Origin: an uncultured Bacteroidales bacterium
GTDB lineage: Bacteria > Bacteroidota > Bacteroidia > Bacteroidales > UBA932
DNA: 7,962 nucleotides
Direction: 5' to 3'
NCBI GenBank assembly: GCA_947305045.1
Contig: CAMZCW010000104.1
Span: 1-7,962 of the forward strand
The notes under the pieces are model-generated. The model made no database searches. It had not been told where the DNA came from and saw only the letters and a list, made by a program, of their open reading frames with translations. Both the position numbers and the translations under genes were made by a program. Shown one piece after another: positions 1 to 5,803 of this stretch (positions are counted from its first letter, which is position 1; the number at the start of each line of letters is the position of its first letter).

Positions 1-1032
1 GGCAATGTAAGTATTTAAGAAATAAGTCTTTACAACGCCTTTGTCGATAATGGGCATTTCCCGGGTGGCTACGCCTTCGCTGTCAAAAAGGCGGCAGCCG
101 GTTTCACCGGGCGTGCGGGGTTGGTCCAGGATAGTAAGTTTCTCCGGGAACAACTGTTTTCCCAGACTGTCTGTCAGAAATGAATTCTTCTGCTGCAGGG
201 AAAAACCGCCCAGGGCATTGAGAACCGGAGTGAGCAGTTTGGAGGCACATTCCGTGTCCACCACCACTGTATATTTGCCACCTTCGACAGCCTGCGGTCC
301 CACTTGCGCCATGGCCCGTTCACAGGCGATTTGGGCGCAGTCCTTCCATTTCAGGTCCTGGAGCCGGGGTGCGGCATCCCACCAATAGCTGGAGAAATGG
401 TTGCCCCGGGCATCCTCCACGGTGGTTTCGTAGCCAATCTCGAAGGACGTTTCCGTATGCCTGGCATACAGGCCCTGGCTGTCAATGGTCAGGGTATCAA
501 AGACGCTGTCCGAGTATTCGCCTTCCTCTGCAAGGAGGGAGATTCCTCGGCTCCGCTCGGAATGACAAGAGGAAGCCTCGGACGGCCAGTGACAGGACGC
601 GAGAGCCATTTTCCGGCGCTGTTCGGCGGTGAGGGTGTCGTAGGCGGGGTCGTAGAGGCCCAACTCCCGTCCGGTACGGGCGTCTTTGGCCACACGCTCC
701 GGTGCGGGTAAATCACGGCAGGAGTCCTCCTGGAGCATCTTTACCGTGTCGATAGCCTCCCGAATGAAGACCTCCAGCCCTTCCTTCTCCAACTTGTTGG
801 TGGAAAAAGCGCCATATCGGCCATCTGCAAAGAGCTGCAACTGCAGGCTGCGGTCCAGGGCATGGGCGGTTTTGTCCACCTCCCCGTTCAGGAGGCCGAT
901 CAGGTTCATCAGGCTCTTGGACAGGGTGATGCGCACCTTCTGCGCCCCGGCCTGCCGGGCAAAGGCCAAACAGTACTGCGCCAGGTCTATCTCCGCCTGG
1001 GTAAGGCTGGCAGCTATCTTGTTGATACTCAT
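1..1032 (-). CDS. tldE: TldE/PmbA-type metallopeptidase-family protein (partial, C-terminus beyond left edge)
   Basis: Translating the minus strand from the ATG at 1032-1030 gives 344 uninterrupted residues that run off the left edge. The N-terminal part has the family pattern (an 'LFADGRYGAFSTN' stretch near residues 67-79). The far end has 'FDSEGVATR' followed by 'PIIDKGVVKTYFLNTY', typical of the C-terminal domain of TldD/PmbA proteins. No HExxxH is visible, as expected for the TldE partner, which lacks the zinc site of TldD. In the known family TldD and TldE form a heteromeric cytosolic peptidase acting on unfolded or small peptides. The gene starts 1 base after the tldD stop, behind a GGAGGAG, so the two are surely co-translated. 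The oddity is residues about 152-171, which are encoded by an inserted repeat that keeps the reading frame. The missing C-terminus is probably about 100 residues, judged from family length. Confidence 0.9.
   Translation of the reverse strand, partial: MSINKIAASLTQAEIDLAQYCLAFARQAGAQKVRITLSKSLMNLIGLLNGEVDKTAHALDRSLQLQLFADGRYGAFSTNKLEKEGLEVFIREAIDTVKMLQEDSCRDLPAPERVAKDARTGRELGLYDPAYDTLTAEQRRKMALASCHWPSEASSCHSERSRGISLLAEEGEYSDSVFDTLTIDSQGLYARHTETSFEIGYETTVEDARGNHFSSYWWDAAPRLQDLKWKDCAQIACERAMAQVGPQAVEGGKYTVVVDTECASKLLTPVLNALGGFSLQQKNSFLTDSLGKQLFPEKLTILDQPRTPGETGCRLFDSEGVATREMPIIDKGVVKTYFLNTYIA
521..577. repeat. Short palindromic dispersed-type repeat inserted in frame in tldE
   Basis: An 8-base perfect inverted repeat (522-529 CTTCCTCT and 568-575 AGAGGAAG) encloses a second, 5-base one (ATTCC at 542-546, GGAAT at 559-563). 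On the minus strand the core reads CATTCCGAGCGGAGCCGAGGAATCT. This wording is familiar from short interspersed repeats in many Bacteroidota and Firmicutes genomes, usually intergenic and often mis-translated as 'CHSERS...'. Here it is translated as part of TldE (residues about 152-171, including CHSERSRGIS). The outer limits are approximate. Only one copy is seen in the window, so its repetitive nature is inferred from recognition, not shown here. Confidence 0.7.
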
Positions 1033-1033
1033 G

Positions 1034-2470
1034 TTATTCTCCTCCAACAGTTAGTCCGTCTATCAGGACGGTGGGAATGCCGCAGGAAACGGGTACGGAC
1101 TGCTCTTTGCCGCAGGTCCAGGCGCCCGGGTCCACGGCCAGGTCATCTGCCACGCCGCGAATGTGGGCGAGCGCCTCCGGTCCGTTGCCGATAATATTGA
1201 TGTCTTTCACAGGGCGGGTAAGCCGGCCGTTTTCAATCAGGTAGCCGGATTTGACGTAGAAAGTGAAATCGCCTTCCCCAATCTGTACCTGCCCGTTGGA
1301 GAATTCGTCCACAAAAATTCCATTGGAAACTTCTGCAATGAGGTCTGCGGCTTTTGCGTTGCCACTTTCCATATAGGTAGCACGCATGCGCGGGAGGGGG
1401 GCGTAGCGGAAGCTCTCCCGGCGTCCGTTGCCCGTGGGCCGTACGCCGTAGTGAGCGGCGCTGATACGGTCGTGCAGGTAGGAGGTGAGCACCCCGTCTT
1501 CCACCATATAGGTCTTTTGGCCGGGGATGCCTTCGTCGTCAAAGTTCAGGGCGCCGCGGTTGCCCGCCAGGGTGCCGTCGTCAATGATCTGGATGCCGCG
1601 CGGACATATTTGCTGCCCCATTTTGTCGGCGAAGATGGAGGTGCCTTTGCGGTTGAAGTCGGCCTCGAAGGCGTGCCCCATGGCCTCGTGGAGGAGGATA
1701 CCGGAGGCGCCGGCGCCCATGACGACGGGCATGCTTCCGCCTTTGGGCCGACGGGCTGCAAAACGGTCATCGATGCCGTGGACCAGTTCTGAGGCTATTT
1801 CCTCGATGAGCGCGTCTGTAAGCATCTCTGCCCCTTGCCGGAAGCTCCGCGAGGTGGATTTGTTCTCCGACTGTCCATTTTGCTGGAAAACCGCGGTGAG
1901 CGAGATGCTGCCCATGGGGCGGGTGTCCCATTTGAGCTCCCGGGCGCTGCTGAACATGAGCACGTCCGTTACCTGGAACGCCAGGTTGGCAATGACTTTA
2001 ATAACGCGTGTATCCTTCTGTCTTACTGTTTGTTCCAGCTTTTGCAAAAAAGGCAGGAAGGCCGAAAGAGGGGTTCCGCGCCAGGACTGCAGGATAGGGT
2101 AGCGGTCTGCCGCGGGATTGGGCTCCCCACGACTGGGATTGCGGGTGCCGTAGGGGCTTACGTCCACGGGCGCGCTGGCAATTTGCGAGGCTGCACGGGC
2201 ACAGGCAAGCATGTCTTCCCAGGCCGTGCTCTCTGAGTAGGCGTAGCCGGTTTTTTCTCCGCTTAGGACGCGTACGCCTACACCGTAGTCTATGTGGTTG
2301 CCTCCGGAGGTCACTGCGCCGTCGCGCAGGAGAAGACTTCCGTAGGTGGTATTTTCAAAGAAAAGGTCGCAGTAGCTTCCGCCGGAGGCCAGTGCAGCCT
2401 GAACCAGCCGCTCCAGCACCGGGGTGTCTACCTGAAACTGGTTAAAATAGTATTCTTTAGGATTTATCAT
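1034..2470 (-). CDS. tldD: TldD-type zinc metallopeptidase
   Basis: This is a 478-residue protein of the TldD/PmbA family, close to the usual family length. The zinc-binding motif HEAMGH lies at residues 261-266 (bases 1673-1690), followed by 'FEADF', the TldD hallmark. Further family blocks are the 'DDGTLAGNRGALNFDDEG' region (about 297-314) and the C-terminal 'CGKEQSVPVSCGIP' block (about 453-466), ending in a Gly-Gly tail. No signal peptide or membrane segment is visible, so it should be cytosolic. The start was set at ATG 2470 (MINPKEYYF) because a purine-rich GGAAGAAA precedes it directly. An in-frame ATG at 2500 would add ten basic residues unlike the family and deepen the overlap with the upstream gene. 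As chosen, it overlaps the kinase gene by 14 bases and is followed after 1 base by tldE. In E. coli, TldD/TldE take part in microcin B17 maturation and CcdA antitoxin breakdown; the role here is not shown. Confidence 0.94.
   Translation of the reverse strand: MINPKEYYFNQFQVDTPVLERLVQAALASGGSYCDLFFENTTYGSLLLRDGAVTSGGNHIDYGVGVRVLSGEKTGYAYSESTAWEDMLACARAASQIASAPVDVSPYGTRNPSRGEPNPAADRYPILQSWRGTPLSAFLPFLQKLEQTVRQKDTRVIKVIANLAFQVTDVLMFSSARELKWDTRPMGSISLTAVFQQNGQSENKSTSRSFRQGAEMLTDALIEEIASELVHGIDDRFAARRPKGGSMPVVMGAGASGILLHEAMGHAFEADFNRKGTSIFADKMGQQICPRGIQIIDDGTLAGNRGALNFDDEGIPGQKTYMVEDGVLTSYLHDRISAAHYGVRPTGNGRRESFRYAPLPRMRATYMESGNAKAADLIAEVSNGIFVDEFSNGQVQIGEGDFTFYVKSGYLIENGRLTRPVKDINIIGNGPEALAHIRGVADDLAVDPGAWTCGKEQSVPVSCGIPTVLIDGLTVGGE
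1039..1045 (-). promoter_or_regulatory. Shine-Dalgarno-like site for tldE
   Basis: GGAGGAG on the minus strand ends 6 bases before the tldE ATG. It lies within the last codons of tldD (Val-Gly-Gly-Glu-stop), so it may be partly fixed by the conserved glycine-rich TldD C-terminus. The other starts in the window lack such a site. Confidence 0.55.
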
Positions 2471-3161
2471 TTTCTTCCGTACGGGGCAGCGCCCCCTCAA
2501 AGGGTACGCCGTCGTGGGCGAGGGGAGCGCGTCCCATCTCCTTGATGATGGACTCCGTTATGTTTTCAATGGGCTTCTGCGGCTCAATGTAGTCTGTCAC
2601 CAGGCTGCGGACGCGGTTATAACGAATGGGGTCGTTGATGATGAGGCCTTTCTTGGTACCTTCTGCAATGATGTCGAAGGGCGGCGTGGAATTGTCGGCG
2701 AGGATCCACTTGTCGCACAGCGGCATATAGCTGTGGAAAAGGTAGTTAAGACCCATGATATAGCGCCGGCGAATGGTCTCTTCCGGGATGTCGTGGCCGC
2801 CGGTTGCCACGCGTTTGGCTACCCGCTCGATGGCAATGTCCGGGGTGTTGAGCCAGAAGTATAGCACCGTGCAGTAGTAGCCCTGCGCTTGTGCGCTGCG
2901 TACCATTTTGATGAGCGCACGCGTGGCCAGGGTGGTCTCGATGCAAAAATCTTCCCTGCGGTCGAACAGGTACTGGACCTTCTTGAGCATGAGGCGGCTG
3001 GCCGTGATGTAGGCACTTTCCGGCGCAAACGGCGCCAGGTGCTTGGCGAATTCGTCAGAGTTGACAAACTCTACGCAGTCCAGCAGCTCCGGAAGAACCC
3101 CGTACGATGCCGTGGTTTTCCCGGAGCCGTTAGGACCAGAAATGATATACAGTCTGGGCAT
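2457..3161 (-). CDS. Zeta-toxin-like P-loop kinase/ATPase
   Basis: The product is 234 residues. Walker A, GPNGSGKTT, is at residues 9-17, followed by 'NSDEF' (34-38), 'IETTLATR' (74-81) and an arginine-rich block 'RVAKRVATGGHDIPEETIRRRY' split over residues 113-134. This order matches the zeta-toxin/'predicted ABC-type ATPase' (COG4185) family, whose characterised plasmid members phosphorylate UDP-N-acetylglucosamine. Chromosomal members are mostly uncharacterised and may act on other small substrates. The core ends near residue 190; the last 40 or so residues are polar and look like an added tail. No signal peptide. It starts 1 base after the transporter stop and overlaps tldD by 14 bases, so it sits inside the operon with no room for an epsilon-type antitoxin. 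The start ATG has no Shine-Dalgarno and probably relies on coupling to the upstream gene. Family assignment is good; the substrate is unknown. Confidence 0.85.
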   Translation of the reverse strand: MPRLYIISGPNGSGKTTASYGVLPELLDCVEFVNSDEFAKHLAPFAPESAYITASRLMLKKVQYLFDRREDFCIETTLATRALIKMVRSAQAQGYYCTVLYFWLNTPDIAIERVAKRVATGGHDIPEETIRRRYIMGLNYLFHSYMPLCDKWILADNSTPPFDIIAEGTKKGLIINDPIRYNRVRSLVTDYIEPQKPIENITESIIKEMGRAPLAHDGVPFEGALPRTEENDKS

Positions 3162-3162
3162 G

Positions 3163-4836
3163 CTAGGAAGCGGTTGCCTCGTTGATTTTCTTCATCATGG
3201 CAAACATGATGGCACCGGCGATGACGCACAGCGCCATGAGGATGGCCCAGTTGGCCCACAGCGGAACATTGTTCCACAACAGACCGGGAATGGAGCTGAG
3301 GTAGTTGCCAATAGCGGTAGAGGCAAACCAGAGGCCCATCATGAGGCCTTTGTACTTGGGAGGAGCCACCTTGGTAACGAAGGAAATACCCATCGGGCTG
3401 AGCAGAAGCTCTGCAAAGGTGAGTACCAGATAGGTGGAGATCAAGTACATGGGAACAACCGGATCCGGAGAAACGGTTCCCTGCAGGGAGGCGGGTGAAG
3501 GCTGTCCCAATGAACCCATCACCATGATAAGATATCCCAGGGCGGCCACAAACATACCCAGGCCGATTTTTACCGGAGCGGAAGGCTCTTTCCCCTTGCC
3601 TGCCAGTGAACTGAAGATGGCCATGGAAATAGGGGTGAGGAACACCACATAGAAGGGGTTGAACTGCTGGAATAACTGCGGTTCAATGTTGAGCGGATCC
3701 GGCATGCCGGTATAGAGCCAGTAGGCGCAACTCCAGAGAGCGACGGTGACAATGCCACAAGTGATCCGACCTTTGGAACTTTCGCTCTGGAAAATGCCGA
3801 ACAGGGTGTAGATGCTTCCAGCCAGCAGGGCCAGAATCCAGATGTTGAAGCCCATGCGGGTGGCGCCGGTAGCATACGGGAGGGTATAGTCACGGGCAAA
3901 CCAGGTAAGCGACTGACCGTTCTGGTGGAAAGCCATCCAGAAGAAGATGACCACGGCGAACACCATGATAAGGGCGGTGATGCGGTCTTTGGTCTGTTTG
4001 GGCGTAAGCTCCACCACGGGGGCGTTGCCTTGGGCAGCCTGCTTGGCAGTGACATCGGCATGTTTGAACCAGTTCTTGCAGGCGAAGTAAATAGCGATGG
4101 AGACAATGAGGGAAATGCAGGCTACGGCAAAGCCCATGTTGTAGGCGGAAGCCAGATGCTCAATGTAGTAGGAGCTGAATGCGGCCGGTTCCATACCGGC
4201 GACGGCGGCATCCGGCATCTGGGATTGAAGCTCTGCCAGGCGGGAAGCATTTTCCGGGGTGATGACGCCTTCCAGCGTCTGGTGGGCCAGTTGCGGAACG
4301 GCAGCCTTGTAAATGAGGCCGGCTTTTCCCAGGAAACTGTTGGTGATGGCCGTTGCGGCGGAGGGAGCGAACATGGCGCCGATGTTGATGGCCATGTAGA
4401 ACAGGGAGAAGGCGCTGTCACGCTTGGCGGAGTATTTGGGGTCATCATACAGATTGCCTACGAGCACCTGCAGGTTCCCTTTGAACAGGCCCGTGCCCAC
4501 GGAAATCAGGAGCAGGGCCCCCAGCATGAGGGTGATGCCCAGCGCGTTGGCGCCGGTGGGAATGGCCAGGGCCAGATACCCGGCGAACATGACGCAGATA
4601 CCGGTGACCACGCATTTGCCATAGCCAATTTTATCGGCCAGGATACCGCCCACGACAGGCATGAAGTAAACCAGGGCCAGGAAAATGGAATACACCTGGC
4701 TGGACAGGGCCTGGCTCCAGCCGAACTTGGCCTGGAGGAAGAGCATGAAGATAGCCAGCATGGTGTAGTAGCCAAAGCGCTCACCGGTGTTGGCGAGAGC
4801 CAGGGCGAATAGACCTTTGGGTTGTCCTTTGAACAT
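3163..4836 (-). CDS. POT/PTR family proton-dependent di/tripeptide transporter
   Basis: This is a 557-residue, very hydrophobic inner-membrane protein with about 14 membrane segments, of the POT (PTR2) branch of the major facilitator superfamily. Such proteins import di- and tripeptides with protons. Visible motifs are GERFGYY at residues 18-24, 'TGLFKGN' at 115-121 with the conserved lysine 119, 'FYMAINIG' at 146-153, and 'ELLLSPMG' at 476-483, which carries the C-terminal-half glutamate. The usual ExxERF motif reads NTGERF, so its first glutamate is asparagine 16. A polar loop of about 60 residues (172-232) separates the segment after FYMAINIG from the next helix, and a charged linker lies at about 254-285. 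It is the first gene of the leftward operon and has its own predicted promoter at 4869-4900, with a leader of roughly 26 bases. The peptide substrate fits the peptidases nearby. Confidence 0.94.
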   Translation of the reverse strand: MFKGQPKGLFALALANTGERFGYYTMLAIFMLFLQAKFGWSQALSSQVYSIFLALVYFMPVVGGILADKIGYGKCVVTGICVMFAGYLALAIPTGANALGITLMLGALLLISVGTGLFKGNLQVLVGNLYDDPKYSAKRDSAFSLFYMAINIGAMFAPSAATAITNSFLGKAGLIYKAAVPQLAHQTLEGVITPENASRLAELQSQMPDAAVAGMEPAAFSSYYIEHLASAYNMGFAVACISLIVSIAIYFACKNWFKHADVTAKQAAQGNAPVVELTPKQTKDRITALIMVFAVVIFFWMAFHQNGQSLTWFARDYTLPYATGATRMGFNIWILALLAGSIYTLFGIFQSESSKGRITCGIVTVALWSCAYWLYTGMPDPLNIEPQLFQQFNPFYVVFLTPISMAIFSSLAGKGKEPSAPVKIGLGMFVAALGYLIMVMGSLGQPSPASLQGTVSPDPVVPMYLISTYLVLTFAELLLSPMGISFVTKVAPPKYKGLMMGLWFASTAIGNYLSSIPGLLWNNVPLWANWAILMALCVIAGAIMFAMMKKINEATAS

Positions 4837-4868
4837 AATATAGCGTTTTTAGTTTTGCCTTATCCTTA

Positions 4869-4900
4869 CAAATTTGGCAATTATTTCTGAAAGTGCCAAA
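4869..4900 (-). promoter_or_regulatory. Predicted Bacteroidota-type promoter for the transporter operon
   Basis: On the minus strand a TTTG (4900-4897) is followed after 20 bases by CAAATTTG (4876-4869). This matches the Bacteroides -33 TTTG and -7 TAnnTTTG pattern with one mismatch in the -7 box. Transcription would start near 4862, about 26 bases before the transporter ATG. Confidence 0.5.
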
Positions 4901-4902
4901 TT
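4871..4902. repeat. 9-base perfect inverted repeat in the divergent spacer
   Basis: AATTTGGCA at 4871-4879 pairs with TGCCAAATT at 4894-4902, with a 14-base gap. The arms cover the predicted -33 and -7 boxes of the leftward promoter. It could be an operator for a dimeric regulator. It is not followed by a T-run on either strand close by and lies upstream of both genes, so it is unlikely to be a terminator. Confidence 0.45.
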
Positions 4903-4924
4903 AATGTGTCTATATGGCCGTCCG

Positions 4925-4956
4925 CTTGTTTTTTTTCATGAAAATGCATAATTTTG
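4925..4956 (+). promoter_or_regulatory. Predicted Bacteroidota-type promoter for the acyltransferase operon
   Basis: TAATTTTG at 4949-4956 is a perfect fit to the -7 consensus TAnnTTTG. Twenty bases upstream lies CTTG (4925-4928), one mismatch from the -33 TTTG. Transcription would begin around 4961-4964, just after the first possible start codon at 4958, so a downstream ATG (4967 or 4973) would be used on a nearly leaderless transcript. Confidence 0.5.
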
Positions 4957-4957
4957 T

Positions 4958-5803
4958 ATGATTGGTATGAATATGAAAACCTTTTTGGCCTGGTTCCTCC
5001 GCAGCGTGCTCCGTTATCGCTCAGACGTGGTAATGGTGAACCTGAGCCGTGCTTTCCCAAAGAAGAGCTATGAGGAAATCCGGGAAATCCATAAGCGCTT
5101 TTACCTGCATTTTGTCTCTATCTTCACGGAAATGCTCTGGTTTGGGAGGCTGCGGGGAGAACGGGGGCGGAAAAAATTGCGGGAGAGCCATTTTGTGGAG
5201 TTCGCCAATCCGGAAGTATTCAACCGGCTTGCCGCCGGCGCCCGGCAGGTGATGCTTCTGCAAGCGCACACCGGCAACTGGGAATTGTCCTGCAGTCTTC
5301 CGTTTTCTTCCTATGGACAACCGCTGGATATCCTGCCCGGCCAGCTTGCTTTTACCTATTTGCGCCTGCACAATCCGTGGGCGGGCCGTTTTGTGGCGCG
5401 TAACCGGCTGGCCATCATGGACGGCCTGGATTTCCAGGGCTATGTGGAAAGCGGACAGGTGATGCGCTATGTCATGGTGCACCGGGAACAGAAGTTCGTC
5501 TTTTCCTTTATTACGGACCAGTTTCCCTATACGGCCCATCAGGTCCCGGTAAACTTTATGCATCAGGACACCGTTACCATGACGGGGGGCGCCAAAGTGG
5601 CTGTCAAACTGGATATGGCCGTGGCCTATTTACGCTTTGCGTGCCGGGAGGGCGGGGGATACACCCTGAGTGTAGAACCCATCTGTGAACGCGCCGGCGG
5701 TATGGACCCTGCGGACATTATGCGAAAATACTATCAACTGCTGGAGGAGGACCTGGAGAAACAACCCTGGAACTACCTCTGGACCCATAAGCGATGGAAA
5801 TGA
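4958..5803 (+). CDS. LpxL/HtrB-like lipid A (lysophospholipid) acyltransferase
   Basis: The product is at most 281 residues. The catalytic HX4E motif is HTGNWE, with His104 and Glu109 counted from ATG 4958. It is followed by the 'FITDQFP' block (about 185-191) and the C-terminal 'PWNYLWTHKRWK', all typical of the LpxL/LpxM/HtrB superfamily. Members transfer a fatty acyl chain from acyl-ACP onto lipid A precursors or related lipids at the inner membrane face. An in-frame TAA at 4949 blocks any longer start; possible starts are ATGs at 4958, 4967 and 4973. The widest form is given, though the promoter position favours 4967 or 4973. Compared with usual homologues the N-terminus looks about 20-35 residues short, so much of the first hydrophobic helix is missing before 'LRYRSDVVMVNLSRAFP'. 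It heads the rightward operon and its stop overlaps the next gene. Which lipid it acylates is not evident. Confidence 0.87.
   Translation: MIGMNMKTFLAWFLRSVLRYRSDVVMVNLSRAFPKKSYEEIREIHKRFYLHFVSIFTEMLWFGRLRGERGRKKLRESHFVEFANPEVFNRLAAGARQVMLLQAHTGNWELSCSLPFSSYGQPLDILPGQLAFTYLRLHNPWAGRFVARNRLAIMDGLDFQGYVESGQVMRYVMVHREQKFVFSFITDQFPYTAHQVPVNFMHQDTVTMTGGAKVAVKLDMAVAYLRFACREGGGYTLSVEPICERAGGMDPADIMRKYYQLLEEDLEKQPWNYLWTHKRWK

Noticed and set aside
521..577. Possible frameshift or pseudogene in tldE caused by the repeat
   Set aside because: Full translation from 1032 to the left edge shows no stop and normal family sequence on both sides of the repeat, so the frame is kept.
1163..1792. 209-codon plus-strand frame opposite tldD
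   Set aside because: It is antisense to the conserved TldD catalytic region, including the HEAMGH motif.
2457..3161. Complete zeta-epsilon toxin-antitoxin module
   Set aside because: No small antitoxin gene fits: the flanking junctions are 1 base and a 14-base overlap, so only a toxin-family kinase can be supported.
3925..4812. 295-codon open frame on the plus strand opposite the transporter
   Set aside because: It lies wholly antisense to a clear POT gene, its translation has no recognisable family features, and it is explained by GC-rich third positions.
4941..4955. AAAAT/ATTTT inverted repeat as a terminator or operator
   Set aside because: The arms are only 5 A/T bases and lie within an AT-rich promoter; this is expected by chance.
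4938..4961. Seven-codon upstream ORF whose stop overlaps the acyltransferase start
   Set aside because: The predicted -7 box lies inside it, so it would not be transcribed from that promoter. It is also too short to support as coding.
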